In this document: positions 54,763 to 62,361 of the stretch, piece after piece
Layout: every line of letters starts with the position of its first letter
How positions within the stretch are numbered: the first letter of the stretch is position 1
Source of the DNA: Aureimonas sp. Leaf427
Lineage (GTDB): Bacteria; Pseudomonadota; Alphaproteobacteria; Rhizobiales; Rhizobiaceae
Assembly (NCBI RefSeq): GCF_001425485.1
Contig: NZ_LMQW01000012.1
Location: 480,100 to 544,099 of the forward strand
Reading direction: 5' to 3'
DNA length: 64,000 nucleotides
Program-made: the position numbers and the translations under genes
The notes under the pieces: generated by a model
What the model saw: only the letters and a program-made list of their open reading frames with translations
Databases searched by the model: none
What the model was told of the DNA's origin: nothing

Positions 54763-55727
54763 GGCATGCCTCCTGTCGCGCGGGGTCGCCGCTTCTCGCC
54801 CAAGGCGCCGAGGCAGCGGGCAAGTTCGGCGCGAGCGGCGAGAAGGGCGTCTTCCGCCTCCGCCTGCGAAACGGCCCGAAAGCGAACCCGGTGTCCCGTG
54901 GCAAGCTGCGCGAGGCTCGGGAGATCGGCCGAAGCGAGGGTCGCGATCTTGGGATAGCCTCCCGTCGTCTGCCGCTCGGCCATCAGCACCAGAGGGCGGC
55001 CGGCCGCTGGCACCTGAATCGAACCCGCGCAGGTGCCGTCCGAGATGATGTCATGGCCGCCCTCGGCCACGAGCGTAGGGCCGTCCAGCACCTGGGCCAT
55101 CCGGTCGCGTGCGCTCGAAAGGGAAAAAGGCGAGGCCAGGAAGGTGCGCAGCACCTCGGCCGCGAAGCGATCGTCCTGCGGCCCCGGCACGACGCGCAGG
55201 GTGTCGGACGGACGCTGTCTGACGGGATGGCGGAGAGCAAGCAGCGGGGCGGGGGCGGCGGACCCAAGCGGCAGGCGGTCGCCGACCTGGAGCCGGCGAC
55301 CGTCGTGGCCGCCGATGCCGCTGCGCAGGTGGGTCGATCGGGAGCCCATGACGGGGGGCGTGTCGATGCCCCCGGACAGGGCGAGATAGCCCCACATGCA
55401 GCCGCGCAGGGCGCCGATGGTCAGCACCTCGCCGGGACGCAGGTCGTGGCTTTCCCAGACGTGCAGCCTTTCTTCGCCCCGGCGGATGTCCACGCCGCCC
55501 CCCGTCACCGCGAAGCGCACGGGGGCGGACACCTCGAACCGCCCGCCGATCGCGGCAAACTCCAGCCCGGCGGCGTCCGGCGCGTTGCCGACGAGCGCGG
55601 TGGCGAGGCGGAAGCTCTGCGGGTCCATCGGTCCTGCGCCCGAAACGCCGGCATGGAGCCAGCCTTTGCGCCCGAGGTCCTGGACGGAGGCCATCGGTCC
55701 GATCTGAAGGATGTGAAGCACGCTCAC
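54759..55727 (-). CDS. pxpC: 5-oxoprolinase subunit PxpC (KipA/biotin-dependent carboxylase-like)
   Basis: Subunit of the ATP-dependent bacterial 5-oxoprolinase PxpABC, which opens pyroglutamate to glutamate. The 322-residue protein shows the family start LQIGPMASVQDLGRKGWLHAGVSGAGPMD, LALSGGIDTPPVMGSRST and the MAERQTTGGYPKIATL segment. Start GTG 55727 overlaps the pxpB stop. It lies in the same operon as pxpB and divergent from pxpA. Confidence 0.95.
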   Translation of the reverse strand: MSVLHILQIGPMASVQDLGRKGWLHAGVSGAGPMDPQSFRLATALVGNAPDAAGLEFAAIGGRFEVSAPVRFAVTGGGVDIRRGEERLHVWESHDLRPGEVLTIGALRGCMWGYLALSGGIDTPPVMGSRSTHLRSGIGGHDGRRLQVGDRLPLGSAAPAPLLALRHPVRQRPSDTLRVVPGPQDDRFAAEVLRTFLASPFSLSSARDRMAQVLDGPTLVAEGGHDIISDGTCAGSIQVPAAGRPLVLMAERQTTGGYPKIATLASADLPSLAQLATGHRVRFRAVSQAEAEDALLAARAELARCLGALGEKRRPRATGGMP

Positions 55728-56446
55728 ATCGGCACCCCGGCGATGGGCTCGCCCCTCGCGACGGCCTGCTCCAGCACGGCGCCCTCGTCAGGCCCCACGG
55801 AGCGGAAGCGGACACGGTCGCCCGCCCGCAGCAGGCAGGGCTGCGCGCGCGCAGGATCGAAGAGGCGCAGCGGCGTGCGGCCGATGAAGCGCCAGCCGCT
55901 GGGCCCGGCGAAGGAGTTGATGCTGGCCTGCCGGCCGCCGATGCCGATCGAGCCGGCCTCGACGCGCTGGCGCGGCACGGAAAGACGGGGCGTGTGGAGC
56001 GGCTCCGGCAGACCCCCAAGATAGGCGAAGCCCGGTGCGAAGCCGATCATATGGACACGGTATTCCGATTCGGCATGAAGAGCGATCAACGCTTCCGCCG
56101 TCATGCCCTTCGTCTCCGCGAGATCGTCGAGGTCCAGTCCGGCCGCGCCGCCGTAGACCACCGGCACCTCGAAGTGCCGTTCCGAGCCGGGGGCGGGCGC
56201 GAGATGCCCGATCCGCCGCGACAGGTGCCGGCCCAGATCGGCGCCGCGAAGCGTTGCCGGATCGTACAGCACGAGGAGCGCACGATAGGTCGGAACGACG
56301 TCCTCGACGCCCGCGATCGGATCAGCCACCAAGTCTTGCGCCAAGGCGATGACGCGCGCGTTGACCCCCTCGTCGATCGTGTCGGAGAGTTCCACCGATA
56401 GCGCGCTGTCGCCGCAGGCCAGAATGCGTGGAAATTGGTGAGGCAT
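55724..56446 (-). CDS. pxpB: 5-oxoprolinase subunit PxpB (KipI family)
   Basis: Partner of PxpC in 5-oxoprolinase. The 240-residue protein begins RILACGDSALSVELSD and contains VVPTYRALLVLYDP, FEVPVVYGG, MIGFAPGFAYLGGL and the conserved RVEAGSIGIGGRQASINSFAGPSGWRFIGRTP. ATG 56446 is chosen; the longer upstream frame overlaps pxpA on the other strand. It is the first gene of a minus-strand operon running to the VOC gene at 50558. The promoter shares the 136-bp gap with pxpA. Confidence 0.95.
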   Translation of the reverse strand: MPHQFPRILACGDSALSVELSDTIDEGVNARVIALAQDLVADPIAGVEDVVPTYRALLVLYDPATLRGADLGRHLSRRIGHLAPAPGSERHFEVPVVYGGAAGLDLDDLAETKGMTAEALIALHAESEYRVHMIGFAPGFAYLGGLPEPLHTPRLSVPRQRVEAGSIGIGGRQASINSFAGPSGWRFIGRTPLRLFDPARAQPCLLRAGDRVRFRSVGPDEGAVLEQAVARGEPIAGVPM

Positions 56447-56504
56447 GTCGCGAGAGTCGTTTCCGTCATCGGCCGCGGTCTTGCGGCGCTCGAAGGCTCT
56501 TGTC

Positions 56505-56522
56505 CTTTCAGTATACCAAGAG
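56505..56522. promoter_or_regulatory. Candidate GntR site in the pxpB/pxpA divergent promoter
   Basis: AGTATACC (56510-56517) with a GTATAC core, similar to the GGTATACC palindromes at 49052 and 49209. It lies 64 bp from pxpB and 66 bp from pxpA, well placed to control both operons. Confidence 0.45.
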
Positions 56523-56582
56523 TATGTCGAGGACAAGGATACGGCGCCGAAAGCTTCGAGCGCTACGGACGGGGCCCGGGGC

Positions 56583-57356
56583 ATGCGCGCGATCGATCTG
56601 AACTGCGACATGGGCGAGAGTTTCGGCGCCTGGACGATGGGCGCCGACGAGGCGATGCTCGACCTCGTGACCAGCGCCAACGTCGCCTGCGGCTTCCATG
56701 CGGGCGATCCATCGGTCATGCGTCGGACGATCTTGTCGGCCAAGGCGCGAGGCGTGTCGGTCGGTGCCCATCCGTCCTTCATGGATCTCTATGGGTTCGG
56801 CCGCCGGCGCATCGCGGGCGATCGGCCGGAGGATCTGGAGGCGCAGCTCGTCTATCAGATCTCGGCCATGCAGGGCATGGCGGCCGCCCTGTCCTGGCCC
56901 ATGACGCATGTGAAGACGCACGGGGCCCTCGGCAACATGGCCGCAGAGGACTCGGAACTCGCCGCCCTCTGCGTGCGCGCGATCCGCGCCGTGGACCCCG
57001 CGCTGGTCTTCGTCACCCTGCCCTACTCGAGGACCATGGAGGCGGCGGAGAAGGCAAATCTGCGCACGGCCTGCGAGGTCTATGCCGACCGCACCTACGA
57101 CGACACCGGCATGCTAACCTCGCGCCAGCGCGAGGGCGCGGTGATCCACGAGATCGAACGCAGCGTCGACCAGGTGCTTGCCATGGTGGAGGGCGGCTTC
57201 ATCCCGACGCTGAGTGGCGGGCGCCTGCCCGTCGAGGCCGACACGATCTGCATCCATGGCGACACGCCGGGCGCGGTCGGCACCGCGCGCGCCGTTCGGG
57301 CGGCGCTGGCCGGTCGGGGCCTTTCCTTCGCCCCCTTCGCGGCACCGCGCCGCTGA
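56583..57356 (+). CDS. pxpA: 5-oxoprolinase subunit PxpA (LamB/YcsF family)
   Basis: Catalytic-side subunit of 5-oxoprolinase. The 257-residue protein has the family start IDLNCDMGESFGAWTMGADEAML, NVACGFHAGDPSVM, VSVGAHPSFMD, HVKTHGALGNMAAED and the C-terminal ICIHGDTPGAV. ATG 56583 is chosen; an upstream ATG at 56445 would start inside the divergent promoter. An aminotransferase gene follows after 24 bp. PxpA and PxpBC being split into divergent operons is unusual but still allows joint control. Confidence 0.95.
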   Translation: MRAIDLNCDMGESFGAWTMGADEAMLDLVTSANVACGFHAGDPSVMRRTILSAKARGVSVGAHPSFMDLYGFGRRRIAGDRPEDLEAQLVYQISAMQGMAAALSWPMTHVKTHGALGNMAAEDSELAALCVRAIRAVDPALVFVTLPYSRTMEAAEKANLRTACEVYADRTYDDTGMLTSRQREGAVIHEIERSVDQVLAMVEGGFIPTLSGGRLPVEADTICIHGDTPGAVGTARAVRAALAGRGLSFAPFAAPRR

Positions 57357-57380
57357 CGCCCGCGCTTCCAGGAGGTTGTC

Positions 57381-58235
57381 ATGACGCGCACGGTCTATCT
57401 CAACGGCGAATGGCTGCCGGAAACCGAGGCCAAGGTCTCCGTCTTCGACCGCGGCTTTCTCTTCGCCGACGCGATCTACGAGGTAACGGCGGTGATCGGC
57501 GGCAAGCTGATCGACTATGCCGGCCACAGCGCGCGGTTGCGCCGCTCGCTGGCCGAACTGGCGATCCGTTTTCCCTTGTCGGAAGAGGCGCTCCTGACGG
57601 TCCACCGCGACATCGTCCGGCGCAACGCGCTGCAGGAGGGGCTGATCTACCTCCAGGTCTCGCGAGGCGTTGCCGATCGGGACTTCTCCTTTCCGAAGAA
57701 CGCTGAACCAACGCTTGTCCTCTTCACGCAGGCCAAGCCCATCCTCGACAACCCGCGCACCCACACAGGGCTGTCGATCGCGACGGTGCCGGATTGGCGC
57801 TGGGAACGCCGCGACATCAAGACCGTGCAGCTCCTCTACCCATCCATGGCCAAGATGGAGGCGATGCGGCGTGGAGCGGACGACGCCTGGCTCGTCGAGG
57901 ACGGGTTCGTCACCGAGGGAAGCGCGGCGACCGCTCATATCGTCACGAAGGACGGCGTCCTCGTCACTCGGCCCCTGTCGAACGCGATCCTGCACGGCAT
58001 CACTCGTGCCACTATCCTCGACCTGGCCCGTGCTGACGGGATCGCGGTGGAGGAGCGGTCCTTCACCGTTGCCGAAGCGAAGGGTGCCGCCGAGGCGTTC
58101 ATCACCTCCGCCACCAATTTCGCCATGCCGGTCGTGTCGATCGACGAAACGCCCGTCGGCTCCGGCCGCCCTGGTCCGATTGCCGCTCGCATGAGGGAAC
58201 TCTACATCGCGGACCGGCTGGCGACGGCGCTTTGA
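57381..58235 (+). CDS. Class-IV aminotransferase, D-alanine/D-amino-acid type
   Basis: PLP enzyme expected to exchange the amino group between a D-amino acid (often D-Ala or D-Glu) and a 2-oxoacid. The 284-residue protein shows YLNGEWLPETEAKVSVFDRGFLFADAIYEV, YLQVSRGVADRDFSFP, the PLP lysine in RRDIKTVQLLYPSMAK and the GSAATAHIV and AFITSATNFAMPV segments typical of D-amino-acid transaminase rather than branched-chain or ADC lyase enzymes. AGGAGG precedes ATG 57381. It forms an operon with pxpA, suggesting D-glutamate or a related D-amino acid metabolism. Confidence 0.92.
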   Translation: MTRTVYLNGEWLPETEAKVSVFDRGFLFADAIYEVTAVIGGKLIDYAGHSARLRRSLAELAIRFPLSEEALLTVHRDIVRRNALQEGLIYLQVSRGVADRDFSFPKNAEPTLVLFTQAKPILDNPRTHTGLSIATVPDWRWERRDIKTVQLLYPSMAKMEAMRRGADDAWLVEDGFVTEGSAATAHIVTKDGVLVTRPLSNAILHGITRATILDLARADGIAVEERSFTVAEAKGAAEAFITSATNFAMPVVSIDETPVGSGRPGPIAARMRELYIADRLATAL

Positions 58236-58248
58236 GCGCGGACCCCGA

Positions 58249-58350
58249 TCCATTCGACCAATGCCCTGGAGCGCCTGAACAAGGAAGGTGAAGCAGCGCG
58301 CCGATGTCCTCGGCATCTTTCCGAACGAGGGCAAGGTGTTTGATCCCAGC
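58249..58350 (+). pseudogene. Fragment of an IS256-family transposase
   Basis: Plus strand reads IHSTNALERLNKE, then after a frame change KQRADVLGIFPNEGKV. This is the conserved C-terminal end of IS256-type Mutator transposases (usual TNxxERLNxEIKRRTxVVGIFPNE). Only about 35 codons remain, directly after the aminotransferase stop. Confidence 0.65.
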
Positions 58351-58445
58351 ATATCGTGGCGAGCCAGTCGAGCGAAGGGATCGGGCTTGGTTTCGCCGAT
58401 CTGCCGCATGGCTTCGAATGGGGTTCTGAAGCGTAACGCTCAGGC

Positions 58446-58900
58446 CGCACGCGCTGGTCGCGGGACTTCGTGCACGACCAGCCCGCCTGCGGCGGGCGTT
58501 TCCGCGTTCTTGACATCGTCGATGACGTCACGCGCGAGTTCCTTGCAGCGATCCCCGATACCGCGATCTCAGGCCGCCGTGTCGACCGCGAGCTGACCGC
58601 CTCGATCGCCACACGAGACAAGCCCAAGATGATTGTCTCCGATCGCGGCACCGAGTTCACCTCGAATGTGGTCCTCGCTTGGTCGAAGGATTACAAGGTG
58701 GACTTGCATTACATCGCGCCCGGCAAGCCGATGCAGAACAGCCTCGTCGAGAGCTTTCATGGCCACATGCAGGACGAGCTGCTCGACGAGGGCGTGGTTC
58801 TCAATCTGCATGTCTTGCAGGATGCGCGCCCCACGGCGCTGTCCCCGTCATGCCGATGGGCGTCGGTCTCGCCTCTTTCAGTTTCAGTCAACGGCAGATC
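58446..58900 (+). pseudogene. Fragment of IS3-family orfB (integrase core)
   Basis: Open frame reading RWSRDFVHDQPACGGRFRVLDIVDDVTREFLAAIPD, MIVSDRGTEFTSN and HYIAPGKPMQNSLVESFHG, the IS3 DDE domain with its second Asp and the Glu. The N-terminal part is missing and the C-terminus loses similarity near 58795. It is a different IS3 lineage from the one at 36414. Confidence 0.75.
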
Positions 58901-59280
58901 GTAGTTTTAGAGAATTCTATTTCTCCTAGGTGCCTTGGCGCGAACCCATCTTCTGTTGCACGTCATTAATCTACCAAACTAATATACTTTACGCGACGAG
59001 TTGGGATACGGCTGTGAAGACGGCCCTTCCAGGCTTCGACACGGCAAATGCCGCGCGAAGAGAGATGTACGACCATGTTCGACCGGCGGCAAAGCCTTCT
59101 CGACGAGAACCCCGTTTCACCCGGCAACACCGCCGCGGAAGAGTCGGTGAGCGCTCGGGTGGCCGCATGGGTGTTCGATCCGCGGAGCCACCACTGCTCC
59201 CGGAACCCTGCCGCTTCTGGCGCCCGGCCAAGCTCGGCCCATCGCAGCCCGAGGCTCCCATCTGAACGAGGAACTGCTTC
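58901..59280. other. Leader region of the monooxygenase operon
   Basis: 380 bp without a supported gene. The first part (58890-59010) is AT-rich and contains AATATACTTTACG, a possible promoter. A frame starting at 59075 (MFDRRQSLLDEN...) ends exactly over the next start codon (ATGA) but has no known similarity and is not called. Confidence 0.4.
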
Positions 59281-60624
59281 ATGACCGGCAAGCGCATCAC
59301 TCTCGGTCTCATGCTCCATGGCGCGGGCGGCAACATGAATGCGTGGCGCCATCCGGCGGGACCGGCCGACGCCAGCGTCAACCTTCCCTTCTATGTCGAA
59401 CAGACCCGCGCAGCCGAAGCCGCCGGCTTTGCCTTCGTCTTCGTGGCGGACGGGCTCTACATCAACGAGAAGTCGATCCCGCATTTCTTGAACCGCTTCG
59501 AACCGCTGACGATCCTGTCGGCGCTGGCGACGACGACGTCGCGCATCGGCCTCGCCGGCACGGTCTCGACCTCCTACAGCGACCCGTTCACCATTGCCCG
59601 GCAGTTCGGCTCGCTCGACCTCATCTCCGGCGGGCGCGCGGGCTGGAATGTCGTGACGACGCCGCTCGAAGGGTCCGGGCGCAATTACGGCCGTCCCCAT
59701 CCCGACCATGCGCTGCGCTACGAGATCGCCGACGAATATCTCGAAGTGACCCAGGGGCTCTGGGACAGTTGGGACGACGACGCCTTCCCGCGCAACCGGA
59801 CCAGCAGCACGTTCTTCGACCGGGACAAGCTCCACCGGCTGGACCACAAGGGCCGCTTCTTCCAGGTGGAGGGCCCGCTGAACATCCAGCGTTCGCCGCA
59901 GGGGCAGCCGGTGATCTTCCAGGCGGGCTCGTCAGACGACGGCGTGAAGCTGGCCGGCAAATATGCCGATGCCGTCTTCACGCATTCCCCCTCGATCGAG
60001 GAAACGCGCGCCTTCCGCGCCCAGGTCCGGGCGAGCGCGGTGGCGCACGGGCGCAACTCCGACGACGTGAAGGTCCTGCCCGGCATCCATCCCATCGTCG
60101 CGGCGACTCGCGGAGAGGCGGAGGCGAAATACGCCGCGATCCGCGACCTCGTCCAACTGGACGACGCGCTCGCCTATCTCGGCCGGTTCTTCGACCATCA
60201 CGACTTCACCGCCTACGATCCGGACGCGCCCTTTCCAGACCTCGGCGCGATCGGCGAGAACAGCTTCCGCTCCACCACGGACCGCATCAAGCGCGAGGCG
60301 CGCGAACGCGGGCAGACGCTGCGCCAGGCCGCGCTTGCCGCCGCGACGCCCAAGCCGAACTTCCTCGGCTCCGGCCAAGAGGTCGCCGCAGACATCGTGC
60401 GCTGGGTCGAAGAGGGTGCTGCGGACGGCTTCATCGTCGGCTTCCCCGTTTCCGCCGAAGGACTGGCCGATTTCGAGCGCCACGTCGTACCGGCGCTTGA
60501 GGCGCGCGGGGTCTACGATCGGGTGCTGCCGGAGACGACGCTGCGCGGCAATCTCGGCCTGCCCTACAAGACGAGCCGTCACGCAGCTCCCGGCAGCCGG
60601 CCCGCGTCGCGTGCCTCCGCATGA
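59281..60624 (+). CDS. LLM-class FMN-dependent monooxygenase (NtaA/YxeK/CmoJ type)
   Basis: Two-component flavin monooxygenase large subunit of 447 residues, likely to oxidise a carbon next to S or N and so cleave it. Features of the NtaA/SnaA/DszA branch are [18 protein letters not shown] at the start, [50 protein letters not shown] and [30 protein letters not shown] precedes ATG 59281. M20, GNAT and ABC genes follow with overlapping ends. This is the YxeK position in the Bacillus S-(2-succino)cysteine operon. The flavin reductase partner is not in the window. Confidence 0.92.
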   Translation: MTGKRITLGLMLHGAGGNMNAWRHPAGPADASVNLPFYVEQTRAAEAAGFAFVFVADGLYINEKSIPHFLNRFEPLTILSALATTTSRIGLAGTVSTSYSDPFTIARQFGSLDLISGGRAGWNVVTTPLEGSGRNYGRPHPDHALRYEIADEYLEVTQGLWDSWDDDAFPRNRTSSTFFDRDKLHRLDHKGRFFQVEGPLNIQRSPQGQPVIFQAGSSDDGVKLAGKYADAVFTHSPSIEETRAFRAQVRASAVAHGRNSDDVKVLPGIHPIVAATRGEAEAKYAAIRDLVQLDDALAYLGRFFDHHDFTAYDPDAPFPDLGAIGENSFRSTTDRIKREARERGQTLRQAALAAATPKPNFLGSGQEVAADIVRWVEEGAADGFIVGFPVSAEGLADFERHVVPALEARGVYDRVLPETTLRGNLGLPYKTSRHAAPGSRPASRASA

Positions 60625-61820
60625 GCCGGCACCGCACCGGCGCCTCCCGCATTCGCCAGACGATCGGCGGCTTTGTCGCAGACTTCGTCGAGCTTCGCCA
60701 AGACCTTCATCGTCATCCCGAGCTTGCCTTCCAGGAGCAGCGCACGAGCGACACGATCGCCGCCTTGCTCGACAGCTGGGGCTACGCGGTCACCCGCGGG
60801 ATCGGCGGAACCGGACTGGTCGCGACGCTGAAGCGGGGGAACGGTCCGAAGCGCCTCGGCATTCGCGCCGACATGGACGCCCTCCCCATCGAGGAGGAGA
60901 CCGGTCTTCCCCATGCCAGCCTCACCGCGGGAGCCATGCACGCCTGCGGTCATGACGGACATACGGCGATCCTTCTCGCCGCCGCCCGCTACCTCGCCGA
61001 GGACGGGCGCTTCTCGGGGACCCTGAACCTCGTGTTCCAGCCGGCCGAGGAGATCGGCCAGGGCGCGCGCCAGATGATCGGCGATGGGCTTTTCGAGCGG
61101 TTTCCCTGCGATGCCGTGTTCGGGCTGCACAACTGGCCGGGCGTGCCCGCGGGCCGTTTCGGCTTCGTCGCCGGTCCCGCCATGGCCTCCGTCGATTGGG
61201 CGCGCATCCGCATTCGCGGGCGCGGCGGCCACGGCGCCGAGCCGCATCAGGCGGTGGACCCCGTGGTGGCGGCCGCCCATGTGGTCACCGGGCTCCAGAC
61301 CATCGTCTCGCGCAACGCGGCGCCGCTCGATCTGGCCGTGGTCACGATCGGATCGATCCATGGGGGCGGCGCCGCCAACGTCATCCCCGACACGGTGGAC
61401 CTGACGCTGACGACCCGCGCGTTCCGCCCCGAGATCCGCACCCTCCTCGAACGGCGCATCAAGACGATCGCCACGCTTCAGGCCGAAAGCTTCGGCGCCA
61501 TCGCCGAGATCGAATGGAAGGACGGTTTTCCGAGCGTCGTGAACCATGCGGTCGAAACGGAGATCGCGCGCGCCGCCGCCGTCCGAGCCTTGGGGGCGGC
61601 CGCAGTGGAAGCGGACTTCGCGCCCCGCACGGCCAGCGAGGACTTCGCCTTCATGCTGGAGGCGCGGCCGGGCAGCTACCTCTTCGTCGGCAATGGCGAC
61701 AGCGCCCCGCTCCACAGTCCCCGCTACGACTTCAACGACGCCCTGATCGAGCCGGCCGCCACCTACTGGGCGACCCTTGCCGAAACCTTCCTGACATCTC
61801 CGGAGGAGACCCATGGCTGA
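60621..61820 (+). CDS. M20-family amidohydrolase/deacetylase (YxeP/SndA type)
   Basis: Zinc amidohydrolase of 399 residues, expected to remove an acyl group from an N-acetyl amino acid. Metal-site motifs are [48 protein letters not shown] and the late [10 protein letters not shown]. The dimerisation domain contains [16 protein letters not shown]. The start overlaps the monooxygenase stop by four bases. In the S-modified cysteine pathways this enzyme deacetylates the N-acetylcysteine product. Confidence 0.93.
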   Translation: MSRHRTGASRIRQTIGGFVADFVELRQDLHRHPELAFQEQRTSDTIAALLDSWGYAVTRGIGGTGLVATLKRGNGPKRLGIRADMDALPIEEETGLPHASLTAGAMHACGHDGHTAILLAAARYLAEDGRFSGTLNLVFQPAEEIGQGARQMIGDGLFERFPCDAVFGLHNWPGVPAGRFGFVAGPAMASVDWARIRIRGRGGHGAEPHQAVDPVVAAAHVVTGLQTIVSRNAAPLDLAVVTIGSIHGGGAANVIPDTVDLTLTTRAFRPEIRTLLERRIKTIATLQAESFGAIAEIEWKDGFPSVVNHAVETEIARAAAVRALGAAAVEADFAPRTASEDFAFMLEARPGSYLFVGNGDSAPLHSPRYDFNDALIEPAATYWATLAETFLTSPEETHG

Positions 61821-62361
61821 CGTCATCGTCAAGACGACCCCGCTCGACCCGCGCGCCAAGCCGCTGATCGACGATCTCCTGCACGAATACAACGCGCGCT
61901 ACGGCTCGTATTTCGAGGCGGACGGCGCCGCCGCCGAACTGAACCGGTATCCGCCGGAGGCGTTCGCGGCACCGGAGGGAGCCTTCATCCTCCTCCTGCG
62001 CGACGGCGAGACCGTCGCGGGCGGCGCCTTCCGGCGATACGACGAGCGAACGGCCGAAGTGAAGCGAATGTGGACGCGGCGCGACAAGCGCCGTCAGGGC
62101 CTAGCCGTGGCCATCCTCGCCAGGCTGGAGCAACTCGCGGCTGCGCAAGGCTATGAGCGCTTCTTTCTGACCACCGGCTTCCGCCAGCCCGAAGCCGTGC
62201 GCCTCTACCTGTCGCTCGGTTACACCGCGCTCTTCGACACGCAGGCCGATCCCGAGACCTACGGCATCCTTCCCTTCGAGAAGGGGCTGACGCCAGCCCT
62301 GCCGGCGGCCGCATCTCTGGTGCGAAACCGGGTTCGCACATCGGAGGCGAGCCTACGATGA
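61813..62361 (+). CDS. GNAT N-acetyltransferase (YxeL/SnaA role proposed)
   Basis: 182-residue acetyl-CoA-dependent N-acetyltransferase. The acetyl-CoA loop is in [23 protein letters not shown] (variant of the RxxGxG/A motif), followed by [24 protein letters not shown]. It overlaps the M20 gene by eight bases and the transporter gene by four, so all four genes are tightly coupled. An acetyltransferase and deacetylase in the same operon make sense only as protecting steps around the monooxygenase reaction. Substrate inferred, not shown. Confidence 0.88.
   Translation: MADVIVKTTPLDPRAKPLIDDLLHEYNARYGSYFEADGAAAELNRYPPEAFAAPEGAFILLLRDGETVAGGAFRRYDERTAEVKRMWTRRDKRRQGLAVAILARLEQLAAAQGYERFFLTTGFRQPEAVRLYLSLGYTALFDTQADPETYGILPFEKGLTPALPAAASLVRNRVRTSEASLR

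Noticed and set aside
59048-59284. 78-codon frame ending over the start codon of the monooxygenase
   Set aside because: Composition is not gene-like, no similarity, and GAGGAA already serves the monooxygenase directly.
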